DNA from: Jeotgalibacillus campisalis
GTDB lineage: Bacteria; Bacillota; Bacilli; Bacillales; Jeotgalibacillaceae
Direction: 5' to 3'
Assembly: GCF_000829515.1 (NCBI RefSeq)
Contig: NZ_JXRR01000001.1
Span: 1 to 64,000 of the forward strand
DNA length: 64,000 bases
Shown: piece after piece, positions 36,151 to 45,919 of the stretch
Layout of the letters: every line of letters starts with the position of its first letter
Numbering within the stretch: the stretch's first letter is position 1
Position numbers and translations under genes: made by a program
The notes under the pieces: generated by a model
Database searches by the model: none
Seen by the model: the letters and a program-made list of their open reading frames with translations, nothing else
Told to the model about the DNA's origin: nothing

Positions 36151-37464
36151 ATGACAGAACATCAGCGAATAAAGCGGGCTACTCGAAATCTGTTCTTTTT
36201 TACGGGAAGTGAATTTGTCGGTACAATCGGCGCTCATATTTATATGTTTGGAATTGGATTGTTTGTGTTGGGGCTGACAGGATCGGCTACAAGTTTTGCT
36301 ATTACGATTCTCTGTTCGATGCTTCCACGTATTCTTTTATCTCCTATCGCCGGACATTTTTTAGACCGGCTGCCGAAAAAACCTGTCGTTGTCATTTCTC
36401 ACGCGCTTATGACCCTGACCATGGTGGTCGTCCTGCTTTACACTCTAACCAACGGTCTATCCTTACCTGTTATTTATCTAACATCCGTTTTATTAGCTGT
36501 CTTTGCCACTTTTTCAGGAATAGGATTAACAGCAGCCATAGCAAATTTTGTTGACGAAGCCCGAATTCAGCGTGCGGTTTCACTTACTCAATCTTCCACC
36601 TCACTTGGGAGTATCTTAGGTCCCATTCTTGGCGGTGTGATGTATGGCTTTTTTTCAATCGAAGTATTTTTACTTTGTCATGCAGTTGCGTATGCGATCA
36701 CAACCATTCTTGAAGCAAATATCCATTTTACTTTATTTAAAAAACCAGCGACTGAAGAAGAAAACGCTACATTAGCAAAAACACCTTCTATGTTCAGCAG
36801 CATAAAGGACGGAGCCCTTTACGTAAAAAACCACAATGTTCTTTTTGCGATTATGACCGTAGCCCTTTGGGTGAACTTTTTCTTTGTGGCGATGGCTGTG
36901 GGTCTTCCCTTCATTATCATCGAAGTATTGCAGGCTTCTTCTCAGCAATTAGGGCTTATTGAGGCAATGCTTGGGGTTGGTACTTTATTAACGTCTATTT
37001 ACATCTCCACGCGTCCTGAATTTCAAAAACCCATCAGAAACGTTCGTTTAGGTCTTCTATCATTAGGCATTGTGTTTGCTCTTATGGCTGTACCCCTGCT
37101 CATTTCTATGCCTGCTCTCGCCTTTATTGGTTTTTACATGGCAACCGGATTCATGATGGGCTTAATCATGGTGATTATCAACACTCCTATCTTAGTCATT
37201 ATTCAAAAAACGACACCTGAAAGTTACAGGGGACGTGTATTCGGGTTACTTGAAATGCTGGCGTCCGGCATTTCACCGATCGGATTGGTTCTTTATGGAT
37301 TCCTATACGATATCGTATCCCCTCAATGGATTATTCTCATAACAGCTGGGCTGCTATTTTTGGTAACCTTATACGGCTTACGTGCATCTCGCGTTCAGGA
37401 TCAACCTCTCCCTGCAGAAAAAGCACCTGCACTGCAAAAAGTTCCAGGAAGCATCTCTTCTTAA
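36151..37464 (+). CDS. MFS transporter, drug/siderophore exporter type
   Basis: 437 residues with about 12 TM segments. AGHFLDRLPKKPVVV is the loop 2-3 motif of MFS exporters, and the overall look (PILGGVMYG; YRGRVFGLLEMLASG) is that of the EntS/MFS_3 group. Substrate unknown. Expression is probably controlled by the divergent XRE-TPR regulator. ATG 36151 is nine bases after TAGGAG; an upstream ATG at 36142 abuts the ribosome site. Confidence 0.88.
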   Translation: MTEHQRIKRATRNLFFFTGSEFVGTIGAHIYMFGIGLFVLGLTGSATSFAITILCSMLPRILLSPIAGHFLDRLPKKPVVVISHALMTLTMVVVLLYTLTNGLSLPVIYLTSVLLAVFATFSGIGLTAAIANFVDEARIQRAVSLTQSSTSLGSILGPILGGVMYGFFSIEVFLLCHAVAYAITTILEANIHFTLFKKPATEEENATLAKTPSMFSSIKDGALYVKNHNVLFAIMTVALWVNFFFVAMAVGLPFIIIEVLQASSQQLGLIEAMLGVGTLLTSIYISTRPEFQKPIRNVRLGLLSLGIVFALMAVPLLISMPALAFIGFYMATGFMMGLIMVIINTPILVIIQKTTPESYRGRVFGLLEMLASGISPIGLVLYGFLYDIVSPQWIILITAGLLFLVTLYGLRASRVQDQPLPAEKAPALQKVPGSISS

Positions 37465-37508
37465 GTAATACGAAATTAACCGTCTCACTCTATTCAGCCA
37501 TGATAAAA

Positions 37509-37549
37509 CACCCCAAAAGTTAGATTCTTCATCTTTACCTTTTGGGGTG
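37509..37549. terminator. Bidirectional terminator after the MFS gene
   Basis: CACCCCAAAAG / CTTTTGGGGTG stem between two converging genes. Confidence 0.75.
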
Positions 37550-37583
37550 CTCCCACTGTTTAGTTTTGTCCGAGATTCTATGA

Positions 37584-38099
37584 TCACTCCAGGAAATCCA
37601 CTTCGTACTGATCTACAATTTTCCCTTCTTCATCAAAATAGGAAACAGGAAGTGATTCCATTTCTTCAAACGTCTCCGGCAGGTCAAATAAAATCCAGTA
37701 GCCTGCTCCGTCTTTTGTTTTAAATACTTTTGCTTCTTCGTCGTTAAGCGACACTTTATCTGTGCCCTCGTTGACTTTGGCGTATAAAAGTTTAGAGTTT
37801 CCATCATTTTCGATCACCGTGACATAATCCTGAGGGCGGTTGTCGCCAAAACTATGTTTCCATCCGAATCTCCCTTTTCGAATGATATTGACGCTGTCTT
37901 TTGTGAAAATCGCTGCAACTGTCCGGTCTTTGTTGTATTCCAGGGTGTAGTCTGCCGAAGCTGAAACTTCTGCGGCGGCCAGTGCTTCTTCTGGAGTCGC
38001 GAATGACCCTGTCATGGTTTCAATAATCGCCATCACCCCGTAAAATACTGAAAAGAAAAAGATAATTGCCAAAATCATTCTTCTGCGCTGCTGTTTCAT
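37584..38099 (-). CDS. Membrane-anchored protein of unknown function
   Basis: 171 residues: short basic N-terminus (MKQQRRR), one hydrophobic segment (about 8-28), then a soluble extracellular domain rich in acidic residues and beta-strand pattern (DYTLEYNKDRTVAAIFTKD). Probably a single-pass protein with an outside C-terminus. No family recognised. GGAGGGG precedes ATG 38099. It is not close enough to mccB to be in its operon. Confidence 0.75.
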   Translation of the reverse strand: MKQQRRRMILAIIFFFSVFYGVMAIIETMTGSFATPEEALAAAEVSASADYTLEYNKDRTVAAIFTKDSVNIIRKGRFGWKHSFGDNRPQDYVTVIENDGNSKLLYAKVNEGTDKVSLNDEEAKVFKTKDGAGYWILFDLPETFEEMESLPVSYFDEEGKIVDQYEVDFLE

Positions 38100-38204
38100 C
38101 CGGGTCCCCTCCGCTCACGTTTTTCTATCTTGTTCTAAATTCTGCATTCTATCTGTTTTTTTGATTATACCTTCTATTCTGTCCTATTTCTGTCGAAAAA
38201 AATC

Positions 38205-38234
38205 ATAAAAAAAGCCGCCATATGGCGACTTTTT
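38205..38234 (-). terminator. Terminator of the luxS-mccA-mccB operon
   Basis: Stem around GCCGCCATATGGCGAC with A and T runs on both sides, directly after the mccB stop. Confidence 0.75.
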
Positions 38235-38239
38235 TTTCA

Positions 38240-39376
38240 TCAGGCTAATGCCTGTTCTAAATCTATGAGCAAATCTTCAATGTCTTCAATTCCAACTGAG
38301 ATCCGGACTAATCCATCTGTTATGCCCAGTTCAGCACGACGTTCTGCAGGAATGGAGGCATGTGTCATTTTAGCTGGAAGGGAAATTAAGCTTTCGACAG
38401 CTCCAAGACTTTCCGCAAGTGTGAAGTAGCGTACTTTATTCAGTACTTCCTCCGCCTTCTCTGCGCTTCCTACATCAAAGGAAATCATGCCGCCAAATCC
38501 TCGTGACTGCTTTTGAGCAATTTCATGTCCGGGGTGAGATTTAATACCTGGATAGTGAATAGTAGAAACGCCTTCATGTTTTTCTAAGAAGGCGACAATT
38601 TCTTTCGCATTCACTTCATGCTCTTCCATCCGAATGCCGAGTGTTTTCAGCCCGCGCATTAATAACCATGAATCCTGGGGTCCGAGGATGGCACCGACAG
38701 AATTTTGCATAAAGTGTACTTGTTCAGCGAGTTCATTAGAGTTGACTACAACTAAACCTGCTACAACATCGCTGTGACCGCCAATGTATTTCGTGGCGCT
38801 GTGAAGTACAATGTCCGCACCGTGATCAATCGGGGTCTGCCAATATGGTGTGGTAAACGTATTATCGACAATCGTCAATAAACCATGTTCTTTTGCCACT
38901 GCTGATACAGCAGCGATATCTGTTACCTTTAATAAAGGATTTGTTGGTGTTTCAATGAATACTGCTTTTGTATTTTCCTGGATTGCAGACGTTACATTCT
39001 CGGGATTACTTGTATCGACAAATGTAGACTCAATGCCCAGCTGGTTCAAAACTTTTGTCATTACACGGAATGAACCGCCATAAACATCATCGGTCATGAT
39101 AATGTGAGAACCAGATCCAAACATCATCATAACAGATGAAATAGCAGCCATGCCTGACCCAAATGCAAAGCCTGCTGTTCCATTTTCAAGATCTTTGATC
39201 AGTTCTTCTAATGCATAACGTGTCGGATTGCCTGTACGGGAATATTCATACCCTTGACGAAGGCCGCCAACACCGTCCTGCTTATAGGTGCTTACCTGAT
39301 AGATCGGTGTAGAAACGGCGCCTGTTGCTTCATCGCCAAAAATCCCGCCGTGAATTAATTTCGTTTTTGGTTTCAT
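38240..39376 (-). CDS. mccB: Cystathionine gamma-lyase / homocysteine gamma-lyase
   Basis: 378-residue Cys/Met-metabolism PLP enzyme. PLP lysine K196 in LHSATKYIGGHSD; the YSRTGNPT motif near 45-52 binds the cofactor phosphate of the partner subunit. MccB cleaves cystathionine to cysteine, the final step of reverse transsulfuration. It starts three bases after the mccA stop. In B. subtilis mccAB sit with mtnN and yrrT; here luxS takes the place of mtnN directly upstream. Confidence 0.92.
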   Translation of the reverse strand: MKPKTKLIHGGIFGDEATGAVSTPIYQVSTYKQDGVGGLRQGYEYSRTGNPTRYALEELIKDLENGTAGFAFGSGMAAISSVMMMFGSGSHIIMTDDVYGGSFRVMTKVLNQLGIESTFVDTSNPENVTSAIQENTKAVFIETPTNPLLKVTDIAAVSAVAKEHGLLTIVDNTFTTPYWQTPIDHGADIVLHSATKYIGGHSDVVAGLVVVNSNELAEQVHFMQNSVGAILGPQDSWLLMRGLKTLGIRMEEHEVNAKEIVAFLEKHEGVSTIHYPGIKSHPGHEIAQKQSRGFGGMISFDVGSAEKAEEVLNKVRYFTLAESLGAVESLISLPAKMTHASIPAERRAELGITDGLVRISVGIEDIEDLLIDLEQALA

Positions 39377-39379
39377 AAT

Positions 39380-40303
39380 CTAAATTCCACCTTCATATAT
39401 GTTCTGACTTAAGTATCGTTCACTGCTGTCAGCAAAAACGGTCACAATGTGCGCGCCGGGCTCTGAAGTCTCTGCTTCTTTTAATGCTGCATGAAACGCT
39501 GCACCTGACGAGCTTCCAACGAGAAGACCTTCTTTTGCAGCAAGCTCTTTTACCCAATGAAATGCATCTTTATCGTCAACCGTGTGAATTGCATTGAAAT
39601 ATGAGCGATCCATGTAATCCGGCAGAAATTCCATGCCGATGCCTTCTGTTTTGTGAGGTCCGTTTTCACCGCCGTTTATTGTTGACCCTTCAGGCTCTAC
39701 AATAACGGTTTTAATGCTGCTTTTTTGCTCTTTTAAATAACGGGCTGTTCCCATAAATGTACCGCCTGTGCCAGCTCCTGCGACAAAAACGTCTACTTTG
39801 CCGTCCATGTCCTGCCAGATTTCAGGACCCATCGTTTTATAATACGTCATTGGATTTGCAGGGTTGCCGAACTGCGCAGGAGAAAAGGAATTTTCAATTT
39901 CTCTTACCAGTTCTTCTGATTTACGTATGGCTCCCCTCATGCCAAGTTCAGTTGGCGTATTCACTACTTTAGCGCCAAGCGCACGCATCAGTGTTTGTTT
40001 TTCTACGCTGAATTTTTCCGGCACAACAAAAATAACCTGAAAACCCCGGCCAACTGCAGCAAGCGCAAGACCAATCCCTGTGTTTCCTGCTGTGGGCTCA
40101 ATAATGGTTCCGCCCTGCTTCAGCTTTCCTCTTTGGATTGCGTCGTCAATCAGTTCAAGCCCCAGGCGGTCTTTTACGCTCCCGCCTGGATTGAAGAATT
40201 CCAATTTGGCAAAAATCCTTGCGCCATTTGGAATGGAAATATTCGAAAGTTCAACGATTGGTGTTTTACCAATCAATGCCTGCACATTTTTTGCTACATT
40301 CAT
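39380..40303 (-). CDS. mccA: O-acetylserine-dependent cystathionine beta-synthase
   Basis: 307-residue fold type II PLP enzyme. PLP lysine K44 in NPGGSVKDR; PTAGNTGIG binds the substrate carboxylate; GAGTGGT the cofactor phosphate. Together with MccB it converts homocysteine into cysteine. No C-terminal CBS domains, as in MccA. It begins right at the luxS stop (TAA-ATG) with GAGGAA inside the luxS end, so translation is probably coupled. CysK-type O-acetylserine thiolyase is the main alternative; the mccB neighbour argues against it. Confidence 0.9.
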   Translation of the reverse strand: MNVAKNVQALIGKTPIVELSNISIPNGARIFAKLEFFNPGGSVKDRLGLELIDDAIQRGKLKQGGTIIEPTAGNTGIGLALAAVGRGFQVIFVVPEKFSVEKQTLMRALGAKVVNTPTELGMRGAIRKSEELVREIENSFSPAQFGNPANPMTYYKTMGPEIWQDMDGKVDVFVAGAGTGGTFMGTARYLKEQKSSIKTVIVEPEGSTINGGENGPHKTEGIGMEFLPDYMDRSYFNAIHTVDDKDAFHWVKELAAKEGLLVGSSSGAAFHAALKEAETSEPGAHIVTVFADSSERYLSQNIYEGGI

Positions 40304-40777
40304 TTACGCTTCCTCACCAAAAACGTCTTTCCACTCATCACGCTTAGCAAGCATGTCACGGGCAATTTCTTTCGCACCTTCTAGACTGTGATTCGCTGCC
40401 CAGCCGCATTGTACTTCATTGCAGGCAGGTACTTCGGTTGCTTCTAACACATCGTTTAACGTTTTTTCTAAAACCTCTAAAACTTCGTCATAGTTATCAT
40501 GATTAATTACCGACAAATAAAAACCTGTCTGGCAGCCCATAGGACCGATGTCGATCACATTTGTCATGTGATTGCGGATATTTTCAGCCATCAGGTGCTC
40601 AATTGAATGGAGACCGTCCATTTTCATATGCTCTTTATTCGGCTGTTTAAAGCGAACATCGTATTTATGGATTTCGTCTCCATTATGTCCTGACGTTACA
40701 CCTACAAGTCTTACATATGGAGCAGCTACTTTTGTATGGTCAAGGTTAAAGCTTTCTACGTTCATTTTTTTCGTCAT
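40304..40777 (-). CDS. luxS: S-ribosylhomocysteine lyase (AI-2 synthase)
   Basis: 157 residues. Zinc ligands H57, H61 (HSIEH) and C124 (NEVQCGW), and catalytic C82 (GPMGCQTGF) with E60 are all present. It splits S-ribosylhomocysteine into homocysteine and DPD, the precursor of autoinducer-2. The homocysteine can go straight to MccA and MccB encoded downstream in the same operon. AGGGGAG precedes ATG 40777 by eight bases; an in-frame ATG four codons later is possible. Confidence 0.97.
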   Translation of the reverse strand: MTKKMNVESFNLDHTKVAAPYVRLVGVTSGHNGDEIHKYDVRFKQPNKEHMKMDGLHSIEHLMAENIRNHMTNVIDIGPMGCQTGFYLSVINHDNYDEVLEVLEKTLNDVLEATEVPACNEVQCGWAANHSLEGAKEIARDMLAKRDEWKDVFGEEA

Positions 40778-40875
40778 GAGTTAATCTCCCCTTTAAGCAA
40801 ATTTAGTTCGTTGTCTTTATTTTATAGCTTCATGTATTCGCTGTACAGAGATAGCGGTTGTATTCCTGTGAGGGG

Positions 40876-41520
40876 TTACACGGTTTTTTTAGCATGGATC
40901 AGCCATACATAGTCATTTAATTGAGTAAATGAAACTGAAAATCCGGCTTCCTCAAACAATTTCTCCATTACGGGTTTGGTGGTATAATACTCCCGCTTCA
41001 AATCTTCGAGAAGGTTTTTATACCCTTGAGACTCTACCTTTTCCCACTGCTTTTTGCGAGCGTAGTCACTTTCAAACATCGTATCTGCAAACACAACCTG
41101 GCCATCATCAGAAAGAATATCCTTATAGTAAAGAGCAGCTTCTTTCTTTTCATCATCTGTTAAATGATGAAAAGCATACGTGCTGACAAGTGTTTGGATC
41201 TGCTGCTCCTTCGGAAGCGGAAAACTTGTAAAATCACCGTCTTCAATCTGCACCCCGGGAAAACGATTTTGTGTGTGCTTTCTCATCGCACCATTTGGTT
41301 CAATTCCCACTACCTGAATCCCTTTTTTCAAAAGCTTTTCCGTTAAGTTTCCCGTACCAACACCAAACTCCACAGTCAACCCTTGGGCTGCATCAGCAAC
41401 TTTTTGCAATATATCATCGTAGCCGGCAAACACTTCACGATATTCCTCGTCATTGCCGCTAACGGATTCATCGTAACTATCAATCCATTCATCAAAAATT
41501 TCTACAAATTCACGACCCAT
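40876..41520 (-). CDS. yrrT: Class I SAM-dependent methyltransferase (YrrT)
   Basis: 214 residues. EFGVGTGNLTEKLLKKG near 53-69 is the SAM-binding motif I, and GIEPN the acidic motif II. The N-terminus MGREFVEIFDEWIDSYD resembles YrrT, which in B. subtilis is the first gene of the mccAB operon. Here it stands just upstream of luxS, about 100 bp away, so it may join the operon. Substrate unknown. ATG 41520 has GGAG at about 10 bases; a GTG three codons earlier (41529) is possible. Confidence 0.85.
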   Translation of the reverse strand: MGREFVEIFDEWIDSYDESVSGNDEEYREVFAGYDDILQKVADAAQGLTVEFGVGTGNLTEKLLKKGIQVVGIEPNGAMRKHTQNRFPGVQIEDGDFTSFPLPKEQQIQTLVSTYAFHHLTDDEKKEAALYYKDILSDDGQVVFADTMFESDYARKKQWEKVESQGYKNLLEDLKREYYTTKPVMEKLFEEAGFSVSFTQLNDYVWLIHAKKTV

Positions 41521-41604
41521 AATGCGCACGCTCCATTCAATTTAAAGTATTCTTACCAATATACTCGGAATAAAAAGGGTCGGTGATTATTTTAGCAAAA
41601 AAAT

Positions 41605-41635
41605 AAACCCCTGTCACCTTTTATGATAGGGGTTT
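41605..41635. terminator. Terminator between the toroid-protein gene and yrrT
   Basis: AAACCCCTGTCA / TGATAGGGGTTT stem flanked by A- and T-runs. It lies between two minus-strand genes and ends the upstream one (41725-42639). Confidence 0.7.
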
Positions 41636-41724
41636 TACACTTTAAATATTGGTAATCCTTTAGCAAACAAAAGAGACCAGACCCTAAAGCATCAACCTCT
41701 TCTGCACGGCAAAGCAGCACCTCA

Positions 41725-42639
41725 TTAAATTTTAAACGGATGACAGGCTGTTACAGTAAGGTAGCTGGACCATTCTTTTTTGGCTTGCTTCCACTCCAGC
41801 GGGTACTGGCCCCATTCCCAGGTCGGTTCAAAGCAGCCTTCTTTAGATAGTTGCTCAGCATACCAGTAGGCGTTTTCTTCCACCACATCCTCTAGTTCCT
41901 TGTAAAGAAATGAGGTTGTTTGATTAATGAGTGCGAGGGGCTGCAGGCCGTACGACGACCATTGATCTTTAGAAAGAGCGAATATATCATGCAGATGAAG
42001 AGACATTTTGGACAAAATACGCATTCTTATTTCCTCTTGATCGGTAAGCTGAGCAAGACGGTAATAGCATTGAACTTCATGCATGTCCCATTCTTCTATT
42101 TCGTCCCACCGCTTCATGACCGACGTCTCCACTTTTTCAATTAGATCAGAGGAGGTTTGATCCCGGTAAAAATGAAAGTAGCCGAGAATTTCTGCTGCTG
42201 GATTTCCAGGTGTGTTTTCAAACCCTGTTTCTCCCGTTTCTTCATTTACATTCCACCAGGGGGCACGGGGTACATGGTTAATGGTTACGGGTACATTCGA
42301 CCAGCGTCCGTTGATGTCGTCAAATTGTTTTGTCAAATAATCAAACGTTTGTTTAATCATCGGGTGATGACCGTCGATCGGAAGCTGGACCAGGAACTGA
42401 AGCGCTATGGTCGTATTTAAAACAGAGGAATCCAGTAATCGGCTGTCTGGTTCTAATGCATGGCCAAATCCTCCGTCTGCGTTCTGATAGTGCTGCAGAG
42501 CCTGGATTACTTTTTCACTGGTGCCTTCTCCCTGCCTGAAAAAATGAAAAGCCCTGTCTACCTCACGCGCCTCGCGTTGAATATATAAGTGAATGGCTGT
42601 GATCTGGTCCTTCGATAAATGCCTGGACAGTATATTCAT
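41725..42639 (-). CDS. Alpha/alpha-toroid (terpene-cyclase-like) protein of unknown function
   Basis: 304 residues. The segment HYQNADGGFGHALEPDSR near 48-65 is the QxxDGGxG-type motif of squalene cyclase/prenyltransferase repeats. Repeated helices and aromatic patches (NVPVTINHVPRAPWWNV) suggest an (alpha/alpha)6 barrel. The DXDD protonating motif of cyclases was not seen, so catalysis is uncertain. GGGGGGAG precedes ATG 42639. A single gene between yrrT and argS, part of the accessory block. Function unknown. Confidence 0.75.
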   Translation of the reverse strand: MNILSRHLSKDQITAIHLYIQREAREVDRAFHFFRQGEGTSEKVIQALQHYQNADGGFGHALEPDSRLLDSSVLNTTIALQFLVQLPIDGHHPMIKQTFDYLTKQFDDINGRWSNVPVTINHVPRAPWWNVNEETGETGFENTPGNPAAEILGYFHFYRDQTSSDLIEKVETSVMKRWDEIEEWDMHEVQCYYRLAQLTDQEEIRMRILSKMSLHLHDIFALSKDQWSSYGLQPLALINQTTSFLYKELEDVVEENAYWYAEQLSKEGCFEPTWEWGQYPLEWKQAKKEWSSYLTVTACHPFKI

Positions 42640-42723
42640 TTCACTCCCCCCTTTTCTTTACTATTTCGAGAAAAAAGACAGGAATCCTCTATTCCTTTCT
42701 TTCTTCAAAGAAATGAAAATCTA

Positions 42724-42760
42724 CAAAAAAACAGCAGCGATTCCACTGGATTCGCTGCTG
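42724..42760 (-). terminator. Terminator of the ywiB-argS operon
   Basis: CAGCAGCGA / TCGCTGCTG stem with an extended inner pairing, followed by a T-run on the minus strand. Confidence 0.85.
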
Positions 42761-42764
42761 ACTC

Positions 42765-44435
42765 TTACATTTTTTCAGGTGCTTCCACGCCGATTAATTT
42801 CAGCGCGTTTTTAAGTGTCTGGCGCACTGATTGTATTAATTGCAAGCGTGCTTTTGTGCGTTCAGGTGATTCTGCATCCAGCACTTTGTTTGCATTATAA
42901 AAACTGTGAAATGCAGCTGCCGTTTCATTAATATACGTGGCAATCCGGTGCGGCGTGCGCAGTTCAGCTGCATCCCCGACAACTTGCGGGAAATCCCCGA
43001 GCTTTTTCAGCAGATCCACTTCTTTTTCTGTCCCGATTAAAGACAAATCAGCCGGTGTTGACAGGTCGATTCCCTGTTCTTCTGCCTGACGAATAATACT
43101 GCAGATCCGGGCATGAGCGTATTGCGCATAGTAGACGGGATTTTCATTGGATTGTGATACAGCCAGATCCAAATCAAAGTCCATATGCGAATCGCCGCTG
43201 CGCATCGCAAAAAAGTATCGAACGGCGTCGAGGCCAACTTCATCCACCAGTTCGCGCATCGTTACCGCTTTTCCTGTACGTTTGCTCATTTTCATTTTTT
43301 CGCCGTCTTTATAAAGCTGAACCATTTGAATGACCGCTACTTCAAGATCTTCACGATTGTAGCCAAGTGCTTCGACTGCCGCTTTCATCCGGGGAATGTA
43401 GCCATGGTGATCTGCTCCCCAGATGTTCATGACCTTATTGAATCCGCGCTCAAATTTATCCCGATGATAGGCAAGGTCCGGTGTCAGATACGTATAGGAA
43501 CCATCGTTTTTAATTAACACCCGGTCCTTGTCATCACCAAGCTCCGTTGAACGGAACCAGGTAGCACCATCCATTTCATACACATGCCCGCGTTCTTTTA
43601 AAACATCCAGAGCGGCATCAATTTTTCCGTTTTTATATAATGAAGTTTCCGAGAACCATACGTCAAACGGCACACGGAATGCTTCCAGGTCATCCTGTAA
43701 TTTTTTAAGCTCATACTTTAATCCGTAGTCACGGAAAAACGCATACCGCTCTTCTTCTGCGGCCTCGATGTATTGGTCTCCAAATTCATCCGCCAAACGA
43801 TTTCCGATTCCGATAATGTCCGCTCCTTGATAGCCATCTTCAGGCATCTCTTTTTCGTGACCAAGGGCCTGAAAATAACGTGCTTCAACGGAAAGAGCCA
43901 GATTGTGAATTTGATTTCCTGCATCATTTATATAATATTCCCGGGAAACTTCGTAGCCTGCTTTGGCAAGAACGTTGCAAAGCGAGTCTCCTACAGCGGC
44001 TCCTCTTGCATGTCCTAAGTGCAGATCCCCTGTCGGATTTGCTGAAACAAATTCAACCTGGATCTTTTGGCCACTGCCGACCGCTGATTCACCGTAAGAC
44101 TCGCCTGCTTGGAGTATCGCTGGAATTAAGTTATTCAAATAGGCGTTGTCCATGTAAAAGTTTATGAACCCGGGTCCTGCGATGTCGATTTTTTGAATGG
44201 AGGCTTTTGATGCATCAAAATGCTCCACGATGCCTTCTGCAATCGCACGAGGCGCTTTTTTCGCGATTCGGGCAAGCTGCATCGCCATATTTGTAGAAAA
44301 ATCGCCATTTGCTTTATCTTTTGGTGTTTCGAGCACCACTTCCGGCAGCTGCTCTTCTGAGGCAAGTCCCGTTTTTAGTACCGCTGCTTTAATTTCCTGT
44401 TTAACATTTTCCTGCACATTTAAAACAATGGTCAT
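42765..44435 (-). CDS. argS: Arginyl-tRNA synthetase
   Basis: 556-residue class I aminoacyl-tRNA synthetase. HIGH-type motif in [16 protein letters not shown] near 130-145 and MKMSKRTG (KMSKS variant) near 374-381; N-terminal additional domain for D-loop recognition; C-terminal DALR anticodon-binding domain. Start ATG overlaps the ywiB stop by four bases (ATGA). No T-box leader was found. The argS-ywiB pair is conserved in Bacillus. Confidence 0.97.
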   Translation of the reverse strand: MTIVLNVQENVKQEIKAAVLKTGLASEEQLPEVVLETPKDKANGDFSTNMAMQLARIAKKAPRAIAEGIVEHFDASKASIQKIDIAGPGFINFYMDNAYLNNLIPAILQAGESYGESAVGSGQKIQVEFVSANPTGDLHLGHARGAAVGDSLCNVLAKAGYEVSREYYINDAGNQIHNLALSVEARYFQALGHEKEMPEDGYQGADIIGIGNRLADEFGDQYIEAAEEERYAFFRDYGLKYELKKLQDDLEAFRVPFDVWFSETSLYKNGKIDAALDVLKERGHVYEMDGATWFRSTELGDDKDRVLIKNDGSYTYLTPDLAYHRDKFERGFNKVMNIWGADHHGYIPRMKAAVEALGYNREDLEVAVIQMVQLYKDGEKMKMSKRTGKAVTMRELVDEVGLDAVRYFFAMRSGDSHMDFDLDLAVSQSNENPVYYAQYAHARICSIIRQAEEQGIDLSTPADLSLIGTEKEVDLLKKLGDFPQVVGDAAELRTPHRIATYINETAAAFHSFYNANKVLDAESPERTKARLQLIQSVRQTLKNALKLIGVEAPEKM

Positions 44436-44866
44436 TTTGATACAGCCTCCCTATAATTAATCGTCATTTCGTAATTCCCTACAGAGCTTCCTGCCATCTC
44501 AAGGTTGTAATTCACGTGGAACCGTCCGGAATTTCTACCCGTTGCCTGATGAACGTACCGCTTCGTTTCCGTTACAAGAGATAACGTGCCATATTCACTT
44601 TCGTAGGTGCTCACCATGGCTTCGCCAGTGCGGAAAGCGAGTCTCATTTTCAAGGCGCCGCTGCGCAGGATCACCCCCTGATCTTCTTCCATTTTCACAA
44701 TGGTCCGTACGGTTCCCGCTTCTTGTGACTCTTCATATTTTAAATAATCGATGTTATTTTTGGTCATCCATTCACCGGCTGAAGTGAGTGTTAACTCTTC
44801 CTTTGAACCGTCTGTTTGTGTGATTACCGTTGTCAGATCAATGCTGACGGGCGTTGAGTTTTCCAC
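44432..44866 (-). CDS. ywiB: DUF1934 beta-barrel protein (YwiB)
   Basis: 144 residues, calycin-like DUF1934 family. It begins with [31 protein letters not shown] is the conserved core. Function unknown. GTG 44866 is selected because AGGAG stands eight bases before it; GTG 44884, further upstream in frame, precedes the Shine-Dalgarno itself. It is translationally coupled to argS by a 4-base overlap. Confidence 0.85.
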   Translation of the reverse strand: MENSTPVSIDLTTVITQTDGSKEELTLTSAGEWMTKNNIDYLKYEESQEAGTVRTIVKMEEDQGVILRSGALKMRLAFRTGEAMVSTYESEYGTLSLVTETKRYVHQATGRNSGRFHVNYNLEMAGSSVGNYEMTINYREAVSK

Positions 44867-44998
44867 TTTTGCCACTCCTTTCACCGAACTTGATCTATGT
44901 AAAACGTTTATCTTTCAGTATGCCTTTTTTCTAACCTTTCCATTATAAGAATGTTTCTTCTGAAATGCAATGGATGTTTCAGGAGCAAAACGAAAGAA

Positions 44999-45024
44999 AT
45001 CTGCCGGAGATCAATCCGGCAGAT
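44999..45024 (-). terminator. Terminator of speE-speB
   Basis: ATCTGCCGGA / TCCGGCAGAT stem followed by TTCTTTCG on the minus strand. Confidence 0.7.
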
Positions 45025-45034
45025 CAGTGTCTTC

Positions 45035-45907
45035 TTATTTTATCCATCCCAAAATCATTTCGCGCAATAATTTGCTCGCTGTATTCGCTGTTTGTTCAGA
45101 GGGATCATAGATAGGAGCTACTTCTACAAGATCAGCCCCCACTACCTTTACGTCTGATCCAGCAATCGCATGAATCGATGCAAGCAGTTCACGTGATGTA
45201 ATGCCTCCAGCATCCACGGTTCCTGTGCCTGGTGCGTGAGCGGGATCAAGGACGTCGATATCAATTGTAACGTACACGGGACGTCCTTTTAGATCAGGAA
45301 GGATTTTTTTAAGCGGTTCTAGAACCTCGAACTTTGAAATATGCATGCCGTTTTCTTTCGCCCAGTCAAACTCTTCTCTCATCCCGGAACGAATGCCAAA
45401 TGAATAGACGTTTTCAGGCCCGATATGCTCGGCAATTTTACGGATGGGTGTAGAATGGGAAAGCGGCTCTCCTTCATAATCTGTGCGAAGGTCCGTGTGG
45501 GCATCCATATGAATAATCGCAAGATCAGGATATTTTTTAGACACTGCTTTCATGACCGGCCAGGAAACGAGATGCTCCCCGCCCATCCCTAACGGAAATT
45601 TTCCGTCAGCCATTAACCCATCTATATACTCCTCAATTAACTCAATGCTTTTATATGGGTTGCCAAAGGGCAGCGGAATGTCACCAGCGTCAAAATACTT
45701 TACCTCTTCAAGCTCGCGATCCAAATACGGACTGTATTCCTCAAGTCCAATGGATACCTCTCGAATGCGCGACGGTCCAAACCGGGAACCCGGGCGGTAG
45801 CTGACGGTCCAGTCCATCGGCATCCCATAAATCACCGCTTGTGCATCCTCGTAGCTTGGATGACTTTTTATAAAAACATTTCCTGAGTAAGCTTCATCAA
45901 AACGCAT
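45035..45907 (-). CDS. speB: Agmatinase
   Basis: 290-residue ureohydrolase. Di-manganese ligands in GGEHLVSWPV, DAHTDLRTDY and DIDVLDPAHAPGTG. It hydrolyses agmatine to putrescine and urea; putrescine is the substrate of the upstream SpeE, 12 bp away. AGGAGGAA precedes ATG 45907. The speE-speB order matches B. subtilis. No sign of loss of metal ligands. Confidence 0.95.
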   Translation of the reverse strand: MRFDEAYSGNVFIKSHPSYEDAQAVIYGMPMDWTVSYRPGSRFGPSRIREVSIGLEEYSPYLDRELEEVKYFDAGDIPLPFGNPYKSIELIEEYIDGLMADGKFPLGMGGEHLVSWPVMKAVSKKYPDLAIIHMDAHTDLRTDYEGEPLSHSTPIRKIAEHIGPENVYSFGIRSGMREEFDWAKENGMHISKFEVLEPLKKILPDLKGRPVYVTIDIDVLDPAHAPGTGTVDAGGITSRELLASIHAIAGSDVKVVGADLVEVAPIYDPSEQTANTASKLLREMILGWIK

Positions 45908-45919
45908 TCGACTTTCCTC

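Noticed and set aside
40778-40875. Possible S-box or T-box leader before luxS-mccA-mccB
   Set aside because: No SAM-riboswitch or T-box core sequence was found; the spacer is too short for either.
44436-44999. T-box leader for ywiB-argS
   Set aside because: No TGGNACCGCG-type T-box sequence or specifier stem is recognisable upstream of ywiB.
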